Positions 1 to 5,680 of a stretch of DNA of 5,711 nucleotides are shown here, in pieces; the first letter of the stretch is position 1; every line of letters begins with the position of its first letter. The notes under the pieces are model-generated. The model was not told the DNA's origin. It made no database searches and saw only the letters and a program-made list of their open reading frames with translations. Source of the stretch: Actinomycetes bacterium (GTDB taxonomy: Bacteria > Actinomycetota > Coriobacteriia > Coriobacteriales > Eggerthellaceae); the NCBI GenBank assembly GCA_023395755.1, contig JAEWYG010000098.1:1-5711 (forward strand), read 5' to 3'. Both the position numbers and the translations under genes were made by a program.

Positions 1-184
<184 letters not shown>

Positions 185-198
185 GTTAGCATTAATTT

Positions 199-227
199 GA
201 CGGGCGGCTGCATGCCGCCCGTCTTTT
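199..227 (+). terminator. Rho-independent terminator after gap
   Basis: A perfect 10-bp G+C-rich stem (199-208 with 214-223) closes a 5-nt loop (TGCAT) and is followed directly by TTTT (224-227). It sits 14 nt behind the gap stop codon. It should end most gap transcripts, or reduce read-through into pgk-tpiA. Confidence 0.93.
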
Positions 228-230
228 GCG

Positions 231-292
231 TTCTTGCTATCGATAAGAAAAATGTGAGTGATTAAGTTTTGAGTTTGAAGCAATAGCAAGGA
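231..292 (+). promoter_or_regulatory. Possible long-range stem masking the pgk ribosome-binding site
   Basis: CTTGCTAT (233-240) is the exact reverse complement of ATAGCAAG (283-290). The pairing extends to 231-240 with 283-292 if one G·U pair is allowed. The right arm overlaps the pgk Shine-Dalgarno sequence AAGGAG (288-293), six bases before the start codon. The paired form would therefore hide the site. The 42-nt loop (241-282) is A/T-rich and has no clear structure of its own. An 8-bp match in so short a stretch can occur by chance, so the functional reading is inference. Confidence 0.3.
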
Positions 293-299
293 GATAAAT

Positions 300-1484
300 A
301 TGGCAGACATTAAAACCATTGACGAACTGGATGCGGCGGGGAAACGTGTACTGGTGCGCGTGGATTTCAATGTACCGTTAAAAGAAGGCGTCGTTACCGA
401 CGACACCCGTATTCGTGCAGCTTTACCCACTATTGAGGCACTGATTGCACAAGGTGCGCGCGTTATCCTTATGAGCCATTTAGGTCGTCCGGCAGGCGAA
501 GGTTTTGAAGAATCGTTCTCACTACGTCCTGCAGCCCAACATCTTTCGGGAATTTTGGGCAAACCGGTTGTGTTTGCAACGGATACGGTAGGAATAGACG
601 CCCAGGCAAAAGCGGCCGCATTGCGCGATGGCGATGTGCTGGTGGTGGAAAACCTGCGTTTTGACAAACGCGAGAAGAAAAACGATCCATCATTTTGCAA
701 AGAACTAGCTGCACTTGGTGAGGCGTATGTGAATGATGCGTTTGGCGCAGCTCATCGTGCGCATGCTTCCACCGCTGGCGTTGCATCGCTTTTGCCGGCA
801 TATGCGGGTTACCTTATGCAGCGTGAAGTGTCTACGCTTGCGGGTATGTTGGAAAATCCGAAGCGCCCTTTTGTTGCTATTTTGGGTGGCTCAAAAGTGT
901 CTGATAAGATTAAAGTTATCGATGCGCTCATGGACCAATGCGACACGCTGGTTATTGGGGGCGGTATGTGCTTCACGTTTTTGTTGGCGCAAGGCAAAAG
1001 TGTAGGTGCATCGCTCAGAGAAGAAGACTGGGTTTCGCGTGCGGGCGCCATGATTGAGAAAGCGGAGGCGCTCGGTGTGAAGTTGCTGCTTCCGGTGGAC
1101 GTGGTCTGCGCCGACCGCTTTGCGGAAGATGCCGATACGTTGACGGTTTCAGTTGACGAAATGCCTGATGATATGATGGGTCTTGACATCGGACCCAAGA
1201 CGGCGCAGCTTTACGCCGATGCCGTCGCTGAGGCAGGTACCGTGTTCTGGAATGGCCCTATGGGCGTGTTTGAAATGACGGCATTTGAGGCTGGTACGAA
1301 GGCGGTGGCCGATGCGGTAGCTAACAATGCGGAGGCTGATACGATTATCGGTGGTGGCGATAGCGTTGCTGCGGTGAATAAGTTTGATCTGGCGGATAAG
1401 ATGACATTCATCTCGACTGGCGGTGGCGCTTCGATGGAGTTGGTGCAGGGCGAGACTCTTCCCGGTGTGGAAGCTCTTAGGTAG
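300..1484 (+). CDS. pgk: Phosphoglycerate kinase
   Basis: This cytoplasmic enzyme transfers the acyl phosphate of 1,3-bisphosphoglycerate to ADP, giving 3-phosphoglycerate and ATP. The 394-residue length is usual for bacterial Pgk. The N-terminal domain binds the phosphoglycerate and shows the signature RVDFNVP (20-26), SHLGRP (59-64), ENLRF (117-121) and YVNDAFGAAHRAHAS (143-157). The C-terminal domain binds the nucleotide and shows GGSKVSDK (196-203), LPVD (264-267), GLDIGPKT (294-301), WNGPMGVFE (317-325), GGGDS (351-355) and the hinge-region STGGGAS (372-378). All key residues appear to be present. The start is ATG 300, with AAGGAG at 288-293 six bases upstream. A terminator separates it from gap, while tpiA follows after 16 nt, so pgk-tpiA form one unit. 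No convincing sigma-70 promoter is visible between 228 and 299, so expression may depend on read-through or on a promoter of unfamiliar type. Confidence 0.98.
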   Translation: MADIKTIDELDAAGKRVLVRVDFNVPLKEGVVTDDTRIRAALPTIEALIAQGARVILMSHLGRPAGEGFEESFSLRPAAQHLSGILGKPVVFATDTVGIDAQAKAAALRDGDVLVVENLRFDKREKKNDPSFCKELAALGEAYVNDAFGAAHRAHASTAGVASLLPAYAGYLMQREVSTLAGMLENPKRPFVAILGGSKVSDKIKVIDALMDQCDTLVIGGGMCFTFLLAQGKSVGASLREEDWVSRAGAMIEKAEALGVKLLLPVDVVCADRFAEDADTLTVSVDEMPDDMMGLDIGPKTAQLYADAVAEAGTVFWNGPMGVFEMTAFEAGTKAVADAVANNAEADTIIGGGDSVAAVNKFDLADKMTFISTGGGASMELVQGETLPGVEALR

Positions 1485-1500
1485 AAAGGAAGTACCACGT

Positions 1501-2271
1501 ATGGCACGTAAGCCTATGATGGCGGGTAACTGGAAGATGAATAATACGGTCGGAGAGGCCGTGGTGCTGACGCAGGAGATTTCAAACCAATATGAGAAAG
1601 AGTGGCCGGAAGACGTTGACATTGTTATCTGTCCTCCTTTCATTGACCTGAAGCCTGCAAAAACCGTGCTGGATTTTGACAAGACAAAAATTGCTGTTGG
1701 TGCACAGAATGTGTACTGGGAGCCATCGGGTGCGTTCACTGGTGAAATATCGGTGCCCATGATTAGCGAAATTGGTTGCGCTTGTTCCATTGTTGGTCAT
1801 TCTGAGCGTCGTGAGTTGTTTGGTGAAACAAACGAAGATGTAAACAAGAAGGTGAAAGCGCTTGTAGCAGCAGACCTCTACGCTATTGTGTGTGTGGGAG
1901 AGTCGCTGGCTGTAAGGGAAGATGGCACCACCGATGAGTATGTGACGGCGCAGGTGCGTGCGGCGTTTGCTGGCGTTGATGCTCGTGAAGCTGCTGCATG
2001 TGTTGTGGCGTATGAACCAATCTGGGCCATTGGTACGGGCCGTACGGCTACACCAGAACAGGCTGAAGCTGTATGCGCGGCTATCCGCGCCACCCTTTCT
2101 GAGATGTATGGCGAGGAGGTTGCTGAGGGCATGCGCGTGCTGTATGGCGGCTCCATGAACCCGGGTAACGTGAATGATCTTATGGCTCAACCGAACGTGG
2201 ATGGCGGCCTTGTTGGTGGAGCTTCGCTGAAGTCTGCTTCCTTCGTTCAGCTTATTGAGGCTTGCCTTTAG
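1501..2271 (+). CDS. tpiA: Triosephosphate isomerase
   Basis: This enzyme interconverts dihydroxyacetone phosphate and glyceraldehyde-3-phosphate. It is a 256-residue single-domain TIM barrel of normal length. The active-site residues are in place: Asn10 and Lys12 in AGNWKMN (8-14), the electrophile His100 in VGHSERR (98-104), and the base Glu172 in YEPIWAIGTG (171-180). The phosphate-binding loops are YGGS (215-218) and GG (239-240). The loop-6 hinge reads GTGRTA, with Arg where many TIMs have Lys; as I recall, mycobacterial TIM also has Arg here. The start ATG 1501 is chosen because AAAGGAAG (1485-1492) lies just upstream and the MARKPMMAGNWKMN terminus fits the family. An in-frame upstream ATG at 1423 would run back into pgk and add 26 residues unlike TIM. 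The gene lies 16 nt behind pgk, which suggests co-transcription and matched expression. Confidence 0.98.
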   Translation: MARKPMMAGNWKMNNTVGEAVVLTQEISNQYEKEWPEDVDIVICPPFIDLKPAKTVLDFDKTKIAVGAQNVYWEPSGAFTGEISVPMISEIGCACSIVGHSERRELFGETNEDVNKKVKALVAADLYAIVCVGESLAVREDGTTDEYVTAQVRAAFAGVDAREAAACVVAYEPIWAIGTGRTATPEQAEAVCAAIRATLSEMYGEEVAEGMRVLYGGSMNPGNVNDLMAQPNVDGGLVGGASLKSASFVQLIEACL

Positions 2272-2285
2272 TGTATCTTTTATCC

Positions 2286-2307
2286 AGGCGGTGTCGGTAG
2301 GCCGTCT
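2286..2307 (+). other. Weak hairpin just after tpiA
   Basis: Bases 2286-2292 can pair with 2301-2307, including two G·U pairs, around an 8-nt loop. The hairpin begins 15 nt after the tpiA stop. Only two T residues follow before the sequence becomes mixed, so it is at best a poor intrinsic terminator. It may instead protect the 3' end of the pgk-tpiA message. Confidence 0.3.
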
Positions 2308-2320
2308 TGTGTCCCAACTT

Positions 2321-2356
2321 ACTTTCAGTGCTATTTTATGAGAGAGCACTGAAAGT
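2321..2356 (+). repeat. Perfect 12-bp inverted repeat between tpiA and gpmI
   Basis: ACTTTCAGTGCT (2321-2332) and AGCACTGAAAGT (2345-2356) are exact reverse complements separated by 12 nt. In RNA this makes a 12-bp stem. In DNA it could be a two-half-site operator. Only a short T run (2356-2358) follows, so termination would be inefficient. I do not recognise it as a known regulator site. Confidence 0.6.
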
Positions 2357-2385
2357 TTCTGAGTGGCACGAACGGGTAAAAGGGA

Positions 2386-2418
2386 GAATGCCGGCAACTA
2401 TTATGGTTGTCGGCATTC
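2386..2418 (+). repeat. 13-bp hairpin upstream of gpmI
   Basis: GAATGCCGGCAAC (2386-2398) pairs with GTTGTCGGCATTC (2406-2418) with a single G·U pair and a 7-nt loop. This is a stable structure about 70 nt before the chosen gpmI start. There is no U tract directly after it; the nearest T-rich stretch begins about 13 nt later (2431-2442). It may be an imperfect terminator for pgk-tpiA, an mRNA 5'-end stabiliser or an attenuator element. The sequence alone does not decide between these. Confidence 0.55.
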
Positions 2419-2452
2419 GCACCAATGCAGTTATTTAATTTTGGGGAGCTTG

Positions 2453-2491
2453 ATGCAAGCCCCCTTTGTCTTGAGCGGAGTAATTACGTGA
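2453..2491 (+). CDS. Possible 12-codon leader ORF overlapping the gpmI start
   Basis: A short open frame encodes MQAPFVLSGVIT and ends at TGA 2489-2491. It starts at ATG 2453 behind GGGGAG (2443-2448), which is a better ribosome-binding sequence than the one directly before gpmI, though the 4-nt spacing is short. Its stop overlaps the likely gpmI start in the arrangement GTGA (2488-2491), as seen where translation of two frames is coupled. The peptide has no run of a single amino acid that would point to classical attenuation. It could be chance, because a 12-codon frame is easily found. Its support is the ribosome-binding site plus the stop-start overlap. Confidence 0.3.
   Translation: MQAPFVLSGVIT
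2476..2480 (+). promoter_or_regulatory. gpmI ribosome-binding site (decides the start)
   Basis: CGGAG at 2476-2480 lies seven bases before GTG 2488. It is the only sensible Shine-Dalgarno sequence in front of an in-frame start codon. The earlier in-frame candidates lack one: TTG 2407 sits inside a hairpin arm, and ATG 2425 follows C/A-rich sequence. Confidence 0.6.
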
Positions 2492-4059
2492 GCGCAGTTG
2501 AAGGACTCTCCTCCAAACATGATAATCTGACGTTGCCGGCATGTCTTATTATCATGGATGGTTTTGGCTTATCGGATCCTGGACCTAGCAATGCGATATC
2601 TCAGGCACATACGCCACATCTTGACGAGGTGTTTGCTTCTTGCTCAACCATGCAACTTGCTGCTTCTGGCGAGGCCGTGGGTCTTCCTGAAGGCCAGATG
2701 GGCAACTCTGAAGTGGGGCACCTAAACATCGGTGCTGGTCGCGTTGTATACCAAGAACTTACGCGCATCAACCGCGCGTGTGCTGATGGGTCGTTTGCGG
2801 CCAATCCTACCCTGAATGCGGCTTTTTCAGCGGCGACTCAACCGGGGGCTGCGCTGCATCTTATGGGATTACTTTCTGACGGGGGCGTACATTCCACCAA
2901 AGAGCATTTGTATGCTCTGATGCATGCCGCGAAGGCGGCAGGCGTGAGGCACATAGTGATACATTGCTTCATGGATGGTCGTGATGTCTCACCAAAGAGC
3001 GGTGCGGGTTATCTCCTTGAACTTGAAGCGGTGGCTTCAGACCTGACGTGCGACGACTGTTTGGCGCAAATTGGCAGCATGGCGGGTCGCTATTATGCTA
3101 TGGATCGCGATAATCGCTGGGATCGTGTAGAGCGGGCGTGGCATGCGCTTGCGTTGGCTGAGCCCTTTACTGAGGCGTCGCCCGATCAAATTATTTCTGC
3201 CTCGTATGATGCCGGTATAACCGATGAGTTTGTGGAGCCGGTTGCTTTCTCGGCGCGCGGCATGCGTAACGGAGATGCGGCTGTATTCTTTAACTTCCGT
3301 CCCGATCGGGCTCGTGAGATTACTCGCGCTCTCGTTGATTCGTCGTTTACTGGCTTTGAGCGACCGTCTTTTCCTCAGGTACAATTCGTGTGTCTGACGG
3401 AATATGATCCGGAAATACCTGCTGCAGTAGCTTACGCCAAGGAATTTCCTGCTCATGTACTGGCTGATGTACTGGCTGACGCTGGGCTTTCTCAATATCA
3501 CATTGCCGAGACCGAGAAGTACGCCCATGTGACATTTTTCCTTAATGGTGGGGTGGAGGAACCGAAAGTGGGGGAGCGTCGCGTGTTGGTGCCTAGTCCG
3601 AAGGTGGCTACCTACGACCTTCAGCCCGAGATGAGTGAGCCCGAGGTGGCTTCTACGCTCGCTAATGCGATTGACGCCGGCGAGTCTGACGTGTATTTGG
3701 TAAACTTCGCCAACTGCGATATGGTGGGGCATACCGGTTCTGTTCCGGCTGCTGTAGCCGCCGTAGAAGCAGTGGATGCAGGAGTTGGTCAGGTTTTGGC
3801 GGCGCTTAAGCGTCGTAGGGGTTGCGCACTTATTACTGCCGACCATGGTAATGCTGATAAGATGCTTGCGGAGGACGGTTCTCCTTTCACGGCGCACACG
3901 ACTGCACTGGTGCCCTTGGCATTGGTGGATTATACGGGCAATGGATTTATCCTGAACGGTTGCCAGGGGTCGCTCTGCGACCTTGCACCAACTCTTCTTG
4001 CGATGATAGGTCTTGAGGCCCCCGTCGAGATGGATGGCCATAGCCTGTTGGTAGATTGA
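2488..4059 (+). CDS. gpmI: 2,3-bisphosphoglycerate-independent phosphoglycerate mutase
   Basis: This enzyme interconverts 3- and 2-phosphoglycerate through a phosphoserine intermediate at a two-metal (usually Mn2+) centre. It belongs to the alkaline-phosphatase fold, unlike the cofactor-dependent mutase. From GTG 2488 the protein has 523 residues, close to the usual 505-520. Metal and catalytic residues are visible: Asp24 in DGFG (24-27), catalytic Ser74 in GQMGNSEVGH (69-78), His135 in SDGGVHS, DGRD (163-166), the RYYAMDRD segment (201-208), FNFRPDRARE (268-277), Lys344 in AETEKYAHVTFF (340-351), Asp411 and His415 in NCDMVGH, Asp452 and His453 in TADHGNAD, and His470 in TAHTT. Position 473 is Ala where the family motif after the last His usually has Asn; this is not a known catalytic residue. 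The open frame extends upstream to 2407, but that sequence has no ribosome-binding site and encodes no conserved residues. The gene lies between tpiA and secG and continues the pathway begun by pgk. Confidence 0.96.
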   Translation: MSAVEGLSSKHDNLTLPACLIIMDGFGLSDPGPSNAISQAHTPHLDEVFASCSTMQLAASGEAVGLPEGQMGNSEVGHLNIGAGRVVYQELTRINRACADGSFAANPTLNAAFSAATQPGAALHLMGLLSDGGVHSTKEHLYALMHAAKAAGVRHIVIHCFMDGRDVSPKSGAGYLLELEAVASDLTCDDCLAQIGSMAGRYYAMDRDNRWDRVERAWHALALAEPFTEASPDQIISASYDAGITDEFVEPVAFSARGMRNGDAAVFFNFRPDRAREITRALVDSSFTGFERPSFPQVQFVCLTEYDPEIPAAVAYAKEFPAHVLADVLADAGLSQYHIAETEKYAHVTFFLNGGVEEPKVGERRVLVPSPKVATYDLQPEMSEPEVASTLANAIDAGESDVYLVNFANCDMVGHTGSVPAAVAAVEAVDAGVGQVLAALKRRRGCALITADHGNADKMLAEDGSPFTAHTTALVPLALVDYTGNGFILNGCQGSLCDLAPTLLAMIGLEAPVEMDGHSLLVD

Positions 4060-4068
4060 TTCCCCCGC

Positions 4069-4098
4069 TTGCCACGTCGGGTGAAGTTCGGGTATACT
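4069..4098 (+). promoter_or_regulatory. Predicted sigma-70 promoter of secG
   Basis: TTGCCA (4069-4074) and TATACT (4093-4098) are separated by 18 bases and match the -35 and -10 consensus at four and five of six positions. The predicted transcript would start near 4105, leaving a leader of about 40 nt before secG. The -35 element begins 10 nt after the gpmI stop codon, so secG can be expressed independently of the glycolytic genes. Confidence 0.6.
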
Positions 4099-4146
4099 TC
4101 ATGTTTCGTGTAGACTATTGTTTTCTATGGAAAGTAGAGAGATATC

Positions 4147-4401
4147 TTGAACCCGCTCCTTATTATTATGCTTATCCTGCTCGTCGTTTCGGGCCTAGGA
4201 CTTATTGTCTTCATTCTGCTGCATTCCGGCAAGGGTACCGGTATTTCCGATATGATTGCTAGTTCGGTGTATTCCACGCAGACTGGTACAAGCATTGTCG
4301 AAAAGAACCTCGATCGCATCACTATTGTTTTTGCCGCCGTGTTCTTGTTGTCGCTTATTGCGCTTATGTTTGTCTACCCCCAGGGCACGATTGTAAAATA
4401 G
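4147..4401 (+). CDS. secG: Preprotein translocase subunit SecG
   Basis: SecG is the small accessory subunit of the SecYEG channel and helps SecA-driven export across the cytoplasmic membrane. The 84-residue product has the standard two-helix hairpin. Hydrophobic segments at about residues 3-25 and 57-77 flank the conserved cytoplasmic loop LLHSGKGTGISD (24-35), and the second helix is preceded by LDRITIVFA, as in other bacterial SecG. The start is TTG 4147, because an in-frame stop (TAG 4135-4137) prevents any longer form and the next start, ATG 4168, would cut into the first helix. The ribosome-binding site is weak (AGAGAGA, 4136-4142). A weak site with a TTG codon suggests modest translation. 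secG directly after tpi is common in actinobacteria; here gpmI lies between them. No terminator is evident before the tRNA promoter that follows. Confidence 0.93.
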   Translation: MNPLLIIMLILLVVSGLGLIVFILLHSGKGTGISDMIASSVYSTQTGTSIVEKNLDRITIVFAAVFLLSLIALMFVYPQGTIVK

Positions 4402-4414
4402 CTTAAATTAGCTC

Positions 4415-4443
4415 TTCACAAGCTGAAGGCATTCGGGTAGAAT
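4415..4443 (+). promoter_or_regulatory. Predicted promoter of the tRNA-Leu gene
   Basis: TTCACA (4415-4420) and TAGAAT (4438-4443) lie at the ideal 17-base spacing, each with one mismatch to the sigma-70 consensus. Transcription would start near 4450, about 23 nt before the mature tRNA, a normal 5' leader length for RNase P processing. Confidence 0.72.
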
Positions 4444-4472
4444 AACCAGCGTTGCTTTTTAAGGCAGCAAAC

Positions 4473-4558
4473 GTCGGAGTGGTGGAACGGCAGACACGCT
4501 AGCTTGAGGTGCTAGTGCTCGCAAGGGTATGCGGGTTCAAATCCCGCCTCCGACACCA
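4473..4558 (+). tRNA. tRNA-Leu, anticodon GAG, CCA encoded
   Basis: The 86-nt gene folds as a class II tRNA. The acceptor stem pairs GTCGGAG (4473-4479) with CTCCGAC (4548-4554), followed by discriminator A4555 and an encoded CCA (4556-4558). The anticodon stem is CTAGC (4499-4503) with GCTAG (4511-4515). The loop is TTGAGGT, giving anticodon GAG at 4506-4508, which reads CUC and CUU leucine codons. A long variable arm (about 4516-4530) has a 5-bp stem with two G·U pairs around a GCAA loop, as expected for leucine tRNAs. The T stem and loop are GCGGG, TTCAAAT and CCCGC (4531-4547). It has its own promoter and terminator, so it forms a single-gene unit. Confidence 0.97.
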
Positions 4559-4570
4559 GTAAAGCTAGAA

Positions 4571-4602
4571 GGGAGAGCCCGAGTGGCTCTCTCTTTGTAT
4601 TT
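4571..4602 (+). terminator. Rho-independent terminator after tRNA-Leu
   Basis: A 9-bp stem (4571-4579 with 4585-4593, one G·U pair) with loop CGAGT is followed by TTT and then a T/A-rich run to 4602. Adjacent A and T residues (4569-4570 with 4594-4595) can lengthen the stem. It begins 12 nt after the CCA end and finishes about 28 nt before the next gene's start codon. Confidence 0.85.
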
Positions 4603-4630
4603 ATGGGCGTTTTTAGAGAAGGTGATAGGT

Positions 4631-5536
4631 ATGCCAAAGGCCCTTGCTACTAAGAGTGCGGTATCGCAACGTATGCGTGGGATTCGACGTGTACTATGGA
4701 TTATTCTTTTTCTAAATCTTGCGGTTGCAGCGGCGAAGTACTTCTATGGTCTAGCCACAGGGTCGGCTTCTATGCAGGCAGATGGCATTCACTCGGTATT
4801 TGATTCGGCGGGCAATGTCGTAGGCTTAGTGGGCATTGCATTGGCTTCGCGACCGGCCGACGAGGGCCATCCTTACGGGCATGCCAAGTTTGAGACGTAT
4901 GCCAGTCTTGTTATCGGCGTGCTGCTTTTATTTGCGGCCTTTGAAGTAGGATCGAGCGCTGTTACTAAGCTCTCGTCGGGCAATTATACCGCTGAGGTGG
5001 GTCCTCTATCGTTTGTGGTCATGATTGCTACCCTTGTGGTAAATCTGGGTGTTACCACGTACGAGAGGCGCTGTGCTAAGCGCCTAAAGAGCGAAGTGTT
5101 GGCCGCTGATGCCAACCACACGTTGTCTGATGCGCTGGTTTCGATCGGTGTTATTGTTGGCCTTGCTGCTGTAGCATTGGGTTTTCCCATGGCAGATCCA
5201 ATTATGGCGCTGGTTGTAACGATAGCCATCCTATTCACCGCTTACGACGTGTTTAAGCATGCACTGGCAACCCTCTCGGATCGCGCTCGTATTCCCGAGG
5301 AGGAGGTGCGTGAGGCGGTGTGTAGGGTTGAAGGGGTGCGCGGTGCGCATCAGGTGCGCACTCGGGGGACAGAGGGAGAGGTGTATGTTGACCTGCACGT
5401 GCTAGTTGCTTCCAATATGACTGTCGGAGAGGCTCATCATCTCGCTGATGAGGTAGAGCATGCGGTAGAGAAGAGTTTTCCTAACGTCATTGAGACTCTT
5501 GTGCATATTGAGCCAGATGACGAGCATCAAGATTAA
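4631..5536 (+). CDS. Cation diffusion facilitator (CDF) family metal exporter
   Basis: The 301-residue protein fits the CDF family, which exports divalent metals such as Zn2+, Fe2+ or Mn2+ in exchange for protons and works as a dimer in the cytoplasmic membrane. Hydrophobic helices cover about residues 20-42, 55-73, 88-110, 124-143, 168-184 and 188-208. The transport-site residues are His54 and Asp58 in ADGIHSVFD (helix 2) and His163 and Asp167 in ADANHTLSD (helix 5). A double His-Asp set is more typical of zinc carriers than the Asp-Asp pair of FieF/YiiP, but the substrate cannot be settled this way. The HPYGHAKFE motif (80-88) after helix 2 is characteristic. The cytoplasmic tail (about 210-301) has the ferredoxin-like CDF domain with candidate metal ligands His240, His256, His269 and His292. 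ATG 4631 is chosen because AGAAGG (4617-4622) lies eight bases upstream; the open frame continues back into the tRNA, which is not credible. No clear promoter is visible. Confidence 0.93.
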   Translation: MPKALATKSAVSQRMRGIRRVLWIILFLNLAVAAAKYFYGLATGSASMQADGIHSVFDSAGNVVGLVGIALASRPADEGHPYGHAKFETYASLVIGVLLLFAAFEVGSSAVTKLSSGNYTAEVGPLSFVVMIATLVVNLGVTTYERRCAKRLKSEVLAADANHTLSDALVSIGVIVGLAAVALGFPMADPIMALVVTIAILFTAYDVFKHALATLSDRARIPEEEVREAVCRVEGVRGAHQVRTRGTEGEVYVDLHVLVASNMTVGEAHHLADEVEHAVEKSFPNVIETLVHIEPDDEHQD

Positions 5537-5594
5537 CCCACAGCTCTCGGGTTTAAGTAGCGACTATCAGGCTTAAGAAAAAACCGGGCCTATA

Positions 5595-5611
5595 GGACAA
5601 AAAGTGTGTCC
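5595..5611. repeat. Palindromic short repeat, copy 1
   Basis: GGACAAAAAGTGTGTCC has 5-bp arms (GGACA and TGTCC) around seven bases. Its first 16 bases recur exactly at 5683-5698. It lies between the exporter gene and the terminator. It could be a dispersed palindromic element or a protein-binding dyad. Confidence 0.65.
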
Positions 5612-5616
5612 AATTT

Positions 5617-5648
5617 CGGGCGTTGACTCAGGTCAGCGCCCGTTTTTT
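5617..5648 (+). terminator. Rho-independent terminator downstream of the CDF exporter gene
   Basis: CGGGCGTTGAC (5617-5627) pairs with GTCAGCGCCCG (5632-5642) with one G·U pair and a 4-nt loop, followed by six T residues (5643-5648). This strong terminator ends the exporter transcript about 80 nt after its stop codon. Confidence 0.92.
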
Positions 5649-5680
5649 ATGGAATAAGTCAAATAAATCGACTTTTCTAC

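Noticed and set aside
1423..1500. N-terminal extension of TpiA by 26 residues.
   Set aside because: It overlaps the conserved pgk C-terminus. ATG 1501 has its own ribosome-binding site and the canonical TIM start.
1149..1790. A 213-codon open frame on the minus strand across the pgk-tpiA junction, with other long antisense frames at 1582-2397 and 3037-4041.
   Set aside because: They lie opposite well-conserved enzymes, resemble no protein family I know, and are explained by the codon bias of the sense genes.
2038..2046. Lys to Arg change in the TIM loop-6 hinge as a functional oddity.
   Set aside because: Arg at this position is normal in actinobacterial TIMs as far as I recall, and all catalytic residues are intact.
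2407..2487. Longer gpmI beginning at TTG 2407 (550 residues) or ATG 2425.
   Set aside because: TTG 2407 lies within a hairpin arm and neither codon has a ribosome-binding site. The added residues are not part of the family's conserved N-terminus, which begins a few residues before DGFG.
2272..2487. Metabolite riboswitch before gpmI.
   Set aside because: The hairpins match no riboswitch class I can recognise, and there is no clear expression platform with a U tract.
3456..3479. Tandem duplication of TGTACTGGCTGA inside gpmI (encodes Val-Leu-Ala-Asp twice).
   Set aside because: The protein here has the normal family length between the neighbouring motifs, so no insertion occurred; the repeat is a local coincidence within a conserved helix.
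4056..4262. A 68-codon plus-strand frame overlapping the gpmI stop and secG.
   Set aside because: It covers the secG promoter, overlaps secG in another frame and has no recognisable features.
4529..4630. N-terminal extension of the CDF exporter into the tRNA gene.
   Set aside because: It would translate the T arm of tRNA-Leu and a terminator. ATG 4631 has a good ribosome-binding site.
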